In this document: positions 7,300-16,310 of the stretch, piece after piece
Position numbering within the stretch: position 1 is the stretch's first letter
Layout of the letters: every line of letters starts with the position of its first letter
Source of the DNA: Enterobacillus tribolii
GTDB taxonomy: Bacteria; Pseudomonadota; Gammaproteobacteria; Enterobacterales; Enterobacteriaceae
Length of the DNA: 64,000 bases
Reading direction: 5' to 3'
Assembly (NCBI RefSeq): GCF_003363015.1
Contig: NZ_QRAP01000001.1
Location: 171,162 to 235,161 of the forward strand
Position numbers and translations under genes: made by a program
The notes under the pieces: generated by a model
Database searches by the model: none
Seen by the model: the letters and a program-made list of their open reading frames with translations, nothing else
Told to the model about the DNA's origin: nothing

Positions 7300-8481
7300 A
7301 TGGAATCTTTACGTGATTTGATTATTCAGATGTCAGCAGGGCTGCCATCGCTACAAAACGAAGTGGTCAAAGTGACCCAGCTAAGCAGCGATTATTATCA
7401 GGTCGTCCAGACCGGTAACGAGCAGGCCGCTGCCTCGACGTGGGAAAATCAGCGCGCGATGGCCGCCCTGTTGTCGCAGATGGTTTCAACCCATCAGGCC
7501 GTGCGGTCTCTGGATGGCGCTTTCAGCGCCGTATCAGTGGCCGACGAGCTGATCAAAATGGCCGATGGCTACAGCGCGTTGTCTGTCAGTCTGAGATTGG
7601 CAAGTGCAGATACTGATGATTTAACTTCGGCACAGCGTGGTCTGATGGTGGTTAGCCAGCGTATCCGACTGATTGAGAAGCAGAAAGAACAATTTCCTCC
7701 GCTAAATCAACGGACCAAACCCGCTGAAATAAAGTCTCAGGAGTCTGGCGATAAACCGGCAACAGACTGGCTGACCGGCGTGGAAGAGGGGATGCGTAAA
7801 TGGATAGGCGATATATCGAATTATTCGTCACAGGCAGCCGCGGTGACGCAAAATGCCATGAAAGGGTTAGTCAAGAATATTGGTGATGCTCTGGCTGGTA
7901 ACAAGGTCAGTTGGAAGGATTGGGCTGTCGATGTGCTTAAGTCGATCCAGAAAATTATGTTCAATGCGGCGTTGGTTAACGGGCTGAAGTCCTTGGGGGG
8001 ATTTTTCTCAGGTAGTGAAATCGGCTGGGTTAAGGGGGTCGGTGAATGGATTGGCAAGCTGTTTGATAGCGGCGGTTATACCGGTGACGGCGGAAAATAT
8101 GAACCGGCCGGTATCGTTCACCGCGGTGAGTTTGTCTTTGATAAAGAGTCCACAGCCCGTTTCGGGGCGGCAAATCTCTACCGTATGATGAAAGGCGATG
8201 TCTCCGGCGCCCTTGCCGACGCAGTAACGCCAATGCCGCTGACACAGCCGGCAGCAAACTACCGGGCCGTCAGCAACAGTATCTCCTCCATTCCTGTGAA
8301 TACGGCACCACAGGTCATCGTCAACATCACCGGCGATGGTAATAACTCCGTACAGTCCGCACCCGGCTATGAGAATTTTGGCCGGAATATCGGTCAGTTC
8401 ATTCAGCAGGAATACGCCAAACTGCGCGATCGCGACCTGCGGCCAGGTGGCGCGATTACCCGCGCGATTAGGGGGAGTTAA
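7300..8481 (+). CDS. Tape measure protein, unusually short
   Basis: At 393 residues this is less than half of lambda gpH (853). The N-terminus is helical and Gln/Ser-rich. The C-terminus carries the conserved module of lambda-type tape measures: VKNIGDALAGNKVSWKDW, the hydrophobic helix before it, FDSGGYTGDGGKYEPAGIVH and RGEFVFDKEST. The long middle region with transmembrane helices is missing. Around residues 135-165 the text changes from one helical style to a linker (NQRTKPAEIKSQESGDKPAT), a possible deletion joint. Tape length sets tail length, so any tail built from it should be short. The frame is intact. Confidence 0.85.
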   Translation: MESLRDLIIQMSAGLPSLQNEVVKVTQLSSDYYQVVQTGNEQAAASTWENQRAMAALLSQMVSTHQAVRSLDGAFSAVSVADELIKMADGYSALSVSLRLASADTDDLTSAQRGLMVVSQRIRLIEKQKEQFPPLNQRTKPAEIKSQESGDKPATDWLTGVEEGMRKWIGDISNYSSQAAAVTQNAMKGLVKNIGDALAGNKVSWKDWAVDVLKSIQKIMFNAALVNGLKSLGGFFSGSEIGWVKGVGEWIGKLFDSGGYTGDGGKYEPAGIVHRGEFVFDKESTARFGAANLYRMMKGDVSGALADAVTPMPLTQPAANYRAVSNSISSIPVNTAPQVIVNITGDGNNSVQSAPGYENFGRNIGQFIQQEYAKLRDRDLRPGGAITRAIRGS

Positions 8482-8816
8482 TGATCGAAACTTTCACATG
8501 GTGTCCCCGCGTCAATACGTCGGGTGACGTGTCTTACCGGGTGCGTAAAACCCAATTCGGTGACGGCTATGCGCAGGTTTCCGGCGACGGCCCGAACCCG
8601 CGCAGTCGGCAGCAGGAAGTAGAGTTTACCGGCGGTGAAACGTTGGTAACGCCGATCGCTGCGTTTCTGGAGCGGCATCAGGGCTGGAAGTCGTTTGTAT
8701 GGCAACCGCCGCTGGGCGCGCTCGGGCTTTATCGCTGCGAAACCTGGTCGTTAACTTCCCTGGGCGCCGGGAAGCATACGCTGCACGCGACATTTATCGA
8801 GGCATTCCATCCATGA
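8481..8816 (+). CDS. Minor tail protein M (lambda gpM-like)
   Basis: This 111-residue protein belongs to the gpM family of tail tip proteins (start METFTW-type, core VRKTQFGDGYAQ and EVEFTGG, then GWKSFVWQPP). It acts with H, L, K, I and J in building the tail tip. It overlaps the tape measure stop by one base and the gpL start by four. Confidence 0.9.
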   Translation: MIETFTWCPRVNTSGDVSYRVRKTQFGDGYAQVSGDGPNPRSRQQEVEFTGGETLVTPIAAFLERHQGWKSFVWQPPLGALGLYRCETWSLTSLGAGKHTLHATFIEAFHP

Positions 8817-9562
8817 TAACCAATGACAGTCAGAAGCTGGAGCCGGGAAACCGCGTCGAGTTGATTGAGGTTGACGGTTCGGCGTTCGGCGCCGATATCC
8901 TGCGCTTTCACAGCCACACACTGCCCTATACCGAGGAGGAACTGAAAGCGGCTGGCGGTGATGAATCGAAACTACCGGCGAAGTCGATCTGGTGGCAGGG
9001 GCAGGAGTACGGCCCCTGGCCGGTGCAGATCTCCGACATAGAGATGTCCACAGATGGACAGGCAGCGGCGCCGAAACTGACGGTAGCCAACCAGAACGGG
9101 CTGATCTCCGCGCTGTGCATCCGCTTTGATGACATGGTGCAGGCACGGGTGATCATCCACCGGACGTTCGAACACTATCTCGATGCGCGTAACTTTCCCG
9201 GTGGGAACCTGACGGCAGATCCGGAACAGGAAAGTCAGCAATTGTGGTACATCGATCGCCGTTCAACCGAAACGGACACGGCGATAGAGTTCGAACTGTC
9301 CAGCCTCGTCGATCTGCGTGGCCGGGTGATCCCGACGCGCCAGATCCATTCGCAATGCACCTGGTGTTCCAGGGGGTGGTACCGGACCGGAAAGGGCTGC
9401 GACTACGCCGGCACGCGCTACTTTGACGAGGACGGAAACCCGGTAGACGACCCGTCGCTGGACGTCTGTGGAGGTCTGCTGTCCGACTGCAAAAAGCGCT
9501 TCGGGGAGGATAATCCGCTGCCGTTTGGCGGCTTCCCCGGCAGCGCGCTGATCCGGAGGTAA
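8813..9562 (+). CDS. Minor tail protein L (lambda gpL-like, Fe-S cluster)
   Basis: The start at 8813 (MITNDSQKLEPGN) uses the ATGA overlap with gpM; the frame is open further upstream but that stretch lies inside gpM. The 249-residue product has the L-family layout with a C-terminal cysteine domain. Four cysteines (in CTWCSRGW, GKGCDY and DVCGG, with a further Cys in SDCKK) match the domain that holds a [4Fe-4S] cluster in lambda gpL. It forms part of the tail tip that contacts gpJ. Confidence 0.9.
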   Translation: MITNDSQKLEPGNRVELIEVDGSAFGADILRFHSHTLPYTEEELKAAGGDESKLPAKSIWWQGQEYGPWPVQISDIEMSTDGQAAAPKLTVANQNGLISALCIRFDDMVQARVIIHRTFEHYLDARNFPGGNLTADPEQESQQLWYIDRRSTETDTAIEFELSSLVDLRGRVIPTRQIHSQCTWCSRGWYRTGKGCDYAGTRYFDEDGNPVDDPSLDVCGGLLSDCKKRFGEDNPLPFGGFPGSALIRR

Positions 9563-9564
9563 CG

Positions 9565-10284
9565 ATGCGCCAAAAACTGATTGAGGCTATCAAGGCTCAC
9601 GCCGCCGCAGAGTATCCGCGCGAGAGTTGCGGGCTGCTGGTGCAAAAGGGGCGAGTGACCCGCTATGTTCCCTGCGGCAATCTCGCTACGGTGCCGGCGG
9701 AGCAGTTTCAGCTTGACCCGGCAGATTACAAAGCGGCGGCGGAACAGGGCATCATTGTTGGGATCGTCCATAGCCACCCCGACGCCACAACGCAGCCCAG
9801 CGAGCAGGACCGCGCGCAGTGCGACATGACCGAACTCCCTTGGCACATTGTAAGCTGGCCGGAGGGCGACTTCCGCACTATCCTGCCGCGCGGTGAGTTG
9901 CCGCTGCTGGGGCGGCCGTTTGTGTTAGGCGTTTATGACTGCTGGGGGCTGGTGATGTCGTATTTTCGGCAGGAACACGGCATCGAGTTGCACGACTACC
10001 GGGTGAATTATTGTTGGTGGGAGAAGGACTACCAGGAGAATTTCTATCGGGATTGCTGGTACGAGTGCGGGTTCCGTGAATTCAGCGGACCGCCGCAGCC
10101 CGGCGATCTGGTCATCATGCAGGTTCAGGCCGACAAATGGAATCATGCCGGCGTGCTGCTGGAGGGCAACATGCTGTTGCATCACCTCTATGGTCAACTG
10201 AGTGCCCGCGTACCGTATGGCGGATACTGGGCGGAGCGAACGATGAAAATTGTGAGGCATGAGGAGTTGTTATGTCTTTTATAG
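9565..10284 (+). CDS. Tail assembly protein K (JAMM plus NlpC/P60 domains)
   Basis: This 239-residue, two-domain protein resembles lambda gpK. Residues 1-105 form a JAB1/MPN domain with the metal pattern Glu20, His69-Ser-His71-Pro and Asp82 (HSHPDATTQPSEQD). Residues 115-235 form an NlpC/P60 peptidase with Cys126 (YDCWGLV) and His194 (NHAGV). The second domain may cut peptidoglycan cross-links during DNA entry. Key residues of both domains are present. It overlaps gpI by 13 bases. Confidence 0.92.
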   Translation: MRQKLIEAIKAHAAAEYPRESCGLLVQKGRVTRYVPCGNLATVPAEQFQLDPADYKAAAEQGIIVGIVHSHPDATTQPSEQDRAQCDMTELPWHIVSWPEGDFRTILPRGELPLLGRPFVLGVYDCWGLVMSYFRQEHGIELHDYRVNYCWWEKDYQENFYRDCWYECGFREFSGPPQPGDLVIMQVQADKWNHAGVLLEGNMLLHHLYGQLSARVPYGGYWAERTMKIVRHEELLCLL

Positions 10285-10901
10285 ATGTTCCGTTGCGGCG
10301 AATGGTTTTCCACGGTCCGCTGATTGCTCGTTTTGGTCGGGAGTTTCACTACAGGGCGCACCACGTCCCAAAAATGATCTCGGCGGCAAAAAACCTGCTG
10401 GATGGCTTCGAGTCTTATCTGCTGGAAGCGCATCAGCGCGGGCTGACGTTTGCGGTATTTGTCGGCAATGAGCGTAAGCGCAATATTGCCGAGGCTGAAT
10501 TGGAAATGACAAAAGGCTGCGAGGATATCCATCTGGTACCGGTCGTTATCGGCAGCAAGCGAGGCGGGCTATTCCAGACAATACTCGGCGTTGGCTTGAT
10601 TGCCGCCGCTGCGTTTTTTAGTGGCGGTAGCTTGGTTGGTGCGTTTGGTGCTACAGGATTATGGGGAGGCGCGTTAGCAATGGCAGGTGCCTCTATCGCG
10701 CTAGGCGGCGTCATTCAGATGCTATCCCCTCAAACCTCTGGCTTACGAATGCGCCAGGACCCGGATAACAAACCCTCCTATGCCTTCGGCGGCCCGGTGA
10801 ACTCCACCGCACAGGGGAACCCCGTGGCGATTGGTTACGGTCGGCGAGAAATCGGAGGCGCCATCATCAGCGCGGGAATTTACGCCGAAGACCAACAGTA
10901 A
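10272..10901 (+). CDS. Tail assembly protein I (lambda gpI-like)
   Basis: This 209-residue protein has the gpI layout: a ubiquitin-like N-terminal part (residues 1-95), a Gly/Ala-rich hydrophobic middle (about 100-155, LIAAAAFFSGGSLVGAFGAT) and a C-terminal tail ending in IGYGRREIGGAIISAGIYAE. It works with K and J at the tail tip. It starts inside the gpK end. Confidence 0.9.
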   Translation: MSFIDVPLRRMVFHGPLIARFGREFHYRAHHVPKMISAAKNLLDGFESYLLEAHQRGLTFAVFVGNERKRNIAEAELEMTKGCEDIHLVPVVIGSKRGGLFQTILGVGLIAAAAFFSGGSLVGAFGATGLWGGALAMAGASIALGGVIQMLSPQTSGLRMRQDPDNKPSYAFGGPVNSTAQGNPVAIGYGRREIGGAIISAGIYAEDQQ

Positions 10902-10955
10902 CCGCCAACAGGTTTCTATCCGGCCGCCGTGAGCGGTCTTTTTTATGGGCGTAAT

Positions 10956-13900
10956 ATGGCAATGACGATAATCACAGGCAATAAGGGTGGCGGCGGTAGC
11001 AGCCACACCCCAACCGAGGCGCCGGACAGCGTTCAGTCGGTGGCCACGGCCAAAATTCTGATCGCGTTGGGTGAGGGCGAATGGGCGGGAAATCTGGACA
11101 ATACGCGCGTTCTGTTCGATGGCACGCCCTACGGCAACGCCGACGGCACGATCAACTTTCCTGATGCGCGTTGGGAGTTTCGTCCCGGCACACAGGCGCA
11201 GGAATACATCCAGGGCATTCCCAGCGTTGAGAATGAAATCGCCGTTAATACCGAGCTGAAAAGCAGCGCGCCGTGGGTACGGGCGGTCGTCAACACGCAG
11301 TTGTCTGCGGTGCGCATTCGCTTCGGCTGGCCGGCGCTGCAACAACAGAAAAACAATGGCGATACGGTCGGGTATCGCATCGAGTACGCAATCGACGTAG
11401 CGACCGACGGCGGCGCCTATGTCGAAATGCTGAAAGCGGCGATCGATGACAAAACGACATCACTCTATGAGCGCAGCCACCGGGTGAACCTGCCAAAGGC
11501 ATCCACGGGCTGGCAGATCCGGGTGCGACGTTTGACGGAGAATGCCAACAGCAACCGCATCGCCGACACCATGAATATTGAGGCGATCAGCGAAATCATC
11601 GATGCCAAACTGCGCTATCCGGGCACCGCGCTGCTCTACGCTGAGTTTAATGCCAAGCAGTTCCAGAGCATCCCGCAGATCTCCTGCATTCCCGATATGG
11701 CGATCATTCGCGTACCGGACAACTACGATCCGGTTCGGCGTACCTACACCGGAACCTGGACGGGCGGATTTAAATGGGCGCATAGCAATAACCCGGCCTG
11801 GGTTTTCTATGATCTGCTGCTGAGTGAGCGCTATGGACTCGGCGATCGCCTGGAGTCAGTGCAGATTGACGAGACGGAACTCTACCGGATTGCGCAATAC
11901 TGCGATCAGTTGGTCCCCGATGGCAAGGGGGGCAGCGGCACTGAGCCACGTTTCCTCTGTGATGTGTATATCCAGTCACAGGAAGACGCCTGGACGGTGC
12001 TGACCGATCTGGCGGCCGTGTTCAGGGGGATGACGTACTGGGGTGGCGAGCAGATCGTTACGGTCTGCGATATGCCGGAAGACGTGCGCTACACGTTTAC
12101 CCGCGCCAACGTGGTCAACGGCCAGTTTACCTACTCCTCATCCAGCGAGAAAACGCGCTACACCACGGCGGCGGTATCGTGGTCAGATCCCGGAAACCAT
12201 TATTCTGATACGGTTGAAATGGTATCCGAGCAGCGTCTGGTGCGGCGCTACGGCATCAACCAGACGCAGATCGCCGCCATTGGCTGCACACGACAGAGCG
12301 AGGCCAACCGGCGCGGACGCTGGACACTGCTCAGCAACAGCAGCGACAACACGGTTTCGTTTTCTGTTGGGTTAGATGGTGCCATTCCTATGCCTGGACG
12401 CCTGATTGCCGTGGCGGATTACCGGCATGCAAACGCATCGATCGGAGGGCGGATCAGCGCCGTTGATGGGCGAAAAATTACGTTGGACCGTGAGCCTCGC
12501 GCGCAGGCCGGCGACCGCCTGCAGGTCAACCTGCCGAGCGGTACCACGCAGGCGCGGACGGTACAGGCGGTGAACGGTCACATGGTGACGGTAACAACGG
12601 CATACAGCGAAACACCGCAGGCGGAGGCCGTATGGGCGGTGGATGCGGATGATCTGATGCTGCAACTGTTCCGCGTGGTTTCCATTCGGGATAACGGGGA
12701 TAACAGCTACGAGATCACCGCCGTCGCGCACGACCCGGACAAATACGCGCGGATTGATACCGGTGCCCGGCTGGAGGAGCGCCCGATCTCCATTATGCCG
12801 CCAACCATTCAGCCGGGGCCGAAGAACATCGGGATCGGCAGTTATTCCACCATCAGCCAGAATATAGCCATTACCATCATGCGCGTGAGCTGGGATGCGG
12901 TGGAAAGCGCGATCGCCTATGAAGCCGAGTGGCGCAAGGACAGCGGCAACTGGGTAAGCGTGCCGCGCACCTCGGCGCAGGGTTTCGAGGTTTCCGGCAT
13001 CTATTCCGGCCGCTATCTGGTACGGGTGCGGGCGGTGAACGCCAGCGATATTGCGTCACTGTGGGCGACCTCTGTCGAAGTGGAATTGAAAGGAAAAGAG
13101 GGGAGGCCACCAGTCCCGGTCGGCTTTGCGGCGTCCAGTAATGTTGTGTTCGGCGTTCGTCTAACGTGGGGCTTCTCATCAGGGGCAGAGGATACGCTGA
13201 AAACGGTGGTCCAGTACAGTCACCAAAACGACGGTACCGGCGCAGTACTGCTGACGGATGTGCCCTATCCGCAGCGCGAGTACCTACAGCCCGGTATGGC
13301 GGCCGGCGTTGGCTATTTTTATCGAGCGTGCCTGGTAGACCGTACAGGGAATCAGAGCGACTGGACCGGATGGGTACGCGGTGCAGCCAGTAGTGATGCT
13401 AATGATGTTCTGAGCTATCTCACCGGAGAGATCACCCAGACGCAGTTGGGGCAGGAACTGCTGAAACCCATAGAGGACGCCAGTAAGCTGGAGGATATGT
13501 GGTCAGTAAAAGTCGCTAAAAACGCGAACGGTAAACAATATATGGCTGGCATCGGCGCCGGGGTGGAGAACACGCCGAGCGGAATGCAGACGCAGGTCCT
13601 GGTGGTGGCAAACCGCTTTGCGGTCCTGAACACCGTAGACGGGACCGGGACGGCGGTATCAACACCGTTCGCTATCGACAACGGTCAGGTGTTTATGAAC
13701 TCCGCGTTCATTAAAGACGGGACGATCACCAATGCGAAAATTGGCGATTATATCCAGTCAACGAGCTACGGTGCCGGTGTCGGTTGGCGTATAAACAAAA
13801 ACGGTACTGCTGATTTTCAGAATGCCACTGTAAGAGGAGGAATTACAGCAACCAGCGGGACATTGAATAATGTCACGATAAATGAAAGTTGCACCGTTAA

Positions 13901-14309
13901 ACGCCTATATGCTGAATATATTTATGGCGATATATTCTCGTCATCTGTGGCAGGTAAATGGGCATGGGGCTCCGTTAATACATCACCAGGGGTTCGCTAC
14001 AAAATATGTACGCTAAAAGGCGCGCCTTTTCAGCGGTCGCTGCTATTTCTTGGTGCGTCTGTATTTTATACTACATGGCGTCAAAATATGACGATTCGCT
14101 GGAATGATACGATCCTTTGGACGTATGACACTGGTAACTCTGGCGCGGAAAATATGACAGTTAATAATTTTATGTTGACAATTCCTGCATCTACGTATGA
14201 ACAAACCGGAGCAGTAACTATAGAGTTCCCGAATCGCAATGATGGTGGAAGAATGAGATTCGAAGGCGTGTTATTCATTTATAGAGCCTCATCAGTAATC
14301 GGGTTTTAA
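10956..14309 (+). CDS. Host specificity / central tail fibre protein J
   Basis: At about 1117 residues this is a full-length lambda gpJ relative. It shows the N-terminal hub start (GNKGGGGSSHTPTEAPDS), the conserved core (NPAWVFYDLLLSERYGLGDR, then YIQSQEDAWTVLTDL), fibronectin-like domains at about 640-830, and the C-terminal ITQTQLGQELL, AKIGDYIQS and LNNVTINESCTV blocks. The last 100 or so residues are the receptor-binding part in lambda and are AT-richer here, as expected for a variable tip. I prefer the start at 10956; an in-frame ATG at 10929 is possible. Confidence 0.93.
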   Translation: MAMTIITGNKGGGGSSHTPTEAPDSVQSVATAKILIALGEGEWAGNLDNTRVLFDGTPYGNADGTINFPDARWEFRPGTQAQEYIQGIPSVENEIAVNTELKSSAPWVRAVVNTQLSAVRIRFGWPALQQQKNNGDTVGYRIEYAIDVATDGGAYVEMLKAAIDDKTTSLYERSHRVNLPKASTGWQIRVRRLTENANSNRIADTMNIEAISEIIDAKLRYPGTALLYAEFNAKQFQSIPQISCIPDMAIIRVPDNYDPVRRTYTGTWTGGFKWAHSNNPAWVFYDLLLSERYGLGDRLESVQIDETELYRIAQYCDQLVPDGKGGSGTEPRFLCDVYIQSQEDAWTVLTDLAAVFRGMTYWGGEQIVTVCDMPEDVRYTFTRANVVNGQFTYSSSSEKTRYTTAAVSWSDPGNHYSDTVEMVSEQRLVRRYGINQTQIAAIGCTRQSEANRRGRWTLLSNSSDNTVSFSVGLDGAIPMPGRLIAVADYRHANASIGGRISAVDGRKITLDREPRAQAGDRLQVNLPSGTTQARTVQAVNGHMVTVTTAYSETPQAEAVWAVDADDLMLQLFRVVSIRDNGDNSYEITAVAHDPDKYARIDTGARLEERPISIMPPTIQPGPKNIGIGSYSTISQNIAITIMRVSWDAVESAIAYEAEWRKDSGNWVSVPRTSAQGFEVSGIYSGRYLVRVRAVNASDIASLWATSVEVELKGKEGRPPVPVGFAASSNVVFGVRLTWGFSSGAEDTLKTVVQYSHQNDGTGAVLLTDVPYPQREYLQPGMAAGVGYFYRACLVDRTGNQSDWTGWVRGAASSDANDVLSYLTGEITQTQLGQELLKPIEDASKLEDMWSVKVAKNANGKQYMAGIGAGVENTPSGMQTQVLVVANRFAVLNTVDGTGTAVSTPFAIDNGQVFMNSAFIKDGTITNAKIGDYIQSTSYGAGVGWRINKNGTADFQNATVRGGITATSGTLNNVTINESCTVKRLYAEYIYGDIFSSSVAGKWAWGSVNTSPGVRYKICTLKGAPFQRSLLFLGASVFYTTWRQNMTIRWNDTILWTYDTGNSGAENMTVNNFMLTIPASTYEQTGAVTIEFPNRNDGGRMRFEGVLFIYRASSVIGF

Positions 14310-14360
14310 TTCCCTCATCTGTTAGAAATAATATCCTTAAAATTTATTGGAGAGAATAGA

Positions 14361-16004
14361 ATGCCTTCTATTATTCTGAGCGGTACCCTTATTGGCCCCG
14401 TTGGAAATATTCGCGCAAATTGTACCATTATGTTGGTCGCAGTAGATACATCAGTATCCGTTATTGTACGTGCATATTCTGAAACGGTAACGGACGCCGC
14501 GGGAAAATATAAACTGACTGTAGAGCCTGGCGAGTACAGCGTTATCACCATTGAGCAGGGCGGCCCGCCGGAGCGTGTTGGTAAAATTAAGGTGCTGAGC
14601 GATTCAATTCCGGGAACCCTGAACGACTTTCTCAATCCGATGGGGGAAGAGGAGTTGACGCCGGCAGACATTTTAAAGCTTGAACAGCTTCGGAATGAGG
14701 CGCAAGCCGCATCGGCATCAGCAAAATCAGACGCAGCCTCTATCAAAGCAGTAAAGGATAATATGGCTGATAAAACCCTTAATTTATCTGACCTGACAGA
14801 TAAGTCTGCAGCTATTCAGAACCTTGGCTTGAGTGAAAGAATCACCACGAAAAAAGTCGTTGTAAATGGAGCGCTGGATGTGTCAAAAAAAGAAAACGCT
14901 ATTACACTAATAGCTCCTACCAAAGGAAGCGCTTATTATATACTTGGGAAAGATATCGATCCTGAAGCTGGAACTGAAACTAATGATTGGTATTTGGGTC
15001 GTGGTTCATCATTAAATAGCGACGTCACCCTACAATCATACACCCATAACACATATTTAATTTTGAGAGCTGATCGGGTAGATATAAATCGTGATATCTA
15101 TTCTAGGGGTGTACCACTAATTAAAACAGGAGATTACGGAATAGGCGGATATTCTATAGGCTCTGATTGGGATAAGGCATTTACTGACAACAAAAACACA
15201 TTTATCTGTAGCAGCATTAATTCTCCATCAGGTTCTGTTTTTATGGGATTGAATATTGCTCACTATCAGGATATTCCATATGGTTTCCAGATTGCTTCCC
15301 GTGGGAGTTTCGGGTTGTATTTTAGGACGAAAGAGGATGGGACTGTAGGGGCATGGCGTAAAGTTTGGGACGATAAGAACACAACGGTCGATTCAAACGG
15401 GTTTATTAAGAAAGCCAGCCCTATCGTGCGCCTAAGCAATGATCCGCACGCAATGAGTGATGACTATCTCGACGGTTTCACATTATCAACCGGCGTCGGC
15501 GCTGTTAATGATGAAGCCGCCGGGGTGGTAGCGAAACGCAAACGGAAAGGAGTTTACATTGTATCCGGTTCGCTTGGCCTGGCAGTTGAGGGCTGGACGT
15601 TTGAAGTGCCGCAGGACCAGAACGGAAACCGCCTCTGCTTCGTTGAGACGGAAACGGCGGAAGACGGGACGATCACTGTCACGGTGAGCAAGCGCAAGCT
15701 TGACCTGGATACCGCGATGGTTGTGGCCGGCGACCCGATGGACATTCCCGCCGGCCGCTGGGTGGATCTGCGCCTCGAAATGCCGCCGCAGCCTGAACCT
15801 GAGCCGATTCCGGAGCCGGTAGAGACATTACTTACTGGTGACGAGGATGGCACCACGGCACACGAAGGCGAACCCGAGCCGGTAGAAACACTGCCTGCAG
15901 GTGATGGTGATGCGGTACAGTCAGTGGAACAGGTAGAGCCGCAACCGGCGGGAAATGACGCGCCGCCGGCTGAGGAAGCCGAACCACAGGAGACGCAGAA
16001 ATAG
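14361..16004 (+). CDS. Side tail fibre protein
   Basis: This 547-residue protein starts with the prophage tail-fibre N-terminal domain (MPSIILSGTLIGPVGNIRAN, then AAGKYKLTVEPGEYSV) that attaches the fibre to the tail. A short coiled-coil (about 105-140) and a linker (DLTDKSAAIQNLGL) follow, then a receptor-side region at 160-340 with lower GC content. The C-terminal 85 residues are acidic and proline-rich, with a repeated unit EPEPVETL near 480 and 507. The preceding SD-like stretch is GGAGAG. The C-terminal tail is atypical for fibre tips. Confidence 0.85.
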   Translation: MPSIILSGTLIGPVGNIRANCTIMLVAVDTSVSVIVRAYSETVTDAAGKYKLTVEPGEYSVITIEQGGPPERVGKIKVLSDSIPGTLNDFLNPMGEEELTPADILKLEQLRNEAQAASASAKSDAASIKAVKDNMADKTLNLSDLTDKSAAIQNLGLSERITTKKVVVNGALDVSKKENAITLIAPTKGSAYYILGKDIDPEAGTETNDWYLGRGSSLNSDVTLQSYTHNTYLILRADRVDINRDIYSRGVPLIKTGDYGIGGYSIGSDWDKAFTDNKNTFICSSINSPSGSVFMGLNIAHYQDIPYGFQIASRGSFGLYFRTKEDGTVGAWRKVWDDKNTTVDSNGFIKKASPIVRLSNDPHAMSDDYLDGFTLSTGVGAVNDEAAGVVAKRKRKGVYIVSGSLGLAVEGWTFEVPQDQNGNRLCFVETETAEDGTITVTVSKRKLDLDTAMVVAGDPMDIPAGRWVDLRLEMPPQPEPEPIPEPVETLLTGDEDGTTAHEGEPEPVETLPAGDGDAVQSVEQVEPQPAGNDAPPAEEAEPQETQK

Positions 16005-16061
16005 TCCGCGGATCGTTAGCGCGCTGTCAGGGTTTTACCATGACGTTTCTTTACAAAAGAA

Positions 16062-16087
16062 AAAACCAGCCATAACAGGCTGGTTTT
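16062..16087 (+). terminator. Rho-independent terminator after the tail fibre
   Basis: Arms AAAACCAGCC (16062-16071) and GGCTGGTTTT (16078-16087) pair across a 6-nt loop, with T-rich flanks. This probably ends the late operon and may work in both directions. Confidence 0.88.
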
Positions 16088-16101
16088 CTTCGGGAATTTT
16101 T

Positions 16102-16154
16102 GTCGGCCCGAGAGGATTTGAACCTCCGACCCCTGACACCCCATGACAGTGCGC
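16102..16154 (-). pseudogene. 3' half of tRNA-Pro (GGG), foreign att scar
   Basis: On the minus strand this reads GCGCACTGTCATGGGGTGTC, then AGGGGTCGGAGGTTCAAATC and CTCTCGGGCCGAC. It matches the anticodon arm, variable loop and T-arm of a tRNA-Pro(GGG), ending without CCA. The 5' half is absent, so it is not a working gene. Such 3' tRNA halves are att-site footprints. Since this prophage sits in a tRNA-Ser gene, the scar points to another element whose att lay in a tRNA-Pro. Confidence 0.8.
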
Positions 16155-16310
16155 AATTCGTTAGTTTAGTTGTTTTGAGCGTCAGGCATGCAGCAAAAAA
16201 TCATGAGAAAATGATATTCAACGATGGGCTAACTCTATGAGTTTTCAGTGTGTGAATATTAATCAATTTTCTCGCTATTTTAGTTAACTGTATGAAACAA
16301 CAGATAATAA

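Noticed and set aside
15955..16146. Short ORF ending GPRGFEPPTPDTP
   Set aside because: This is the well-known artefact of translating across an antisense tRNA-Pro; the stretch is the tRNA scar.
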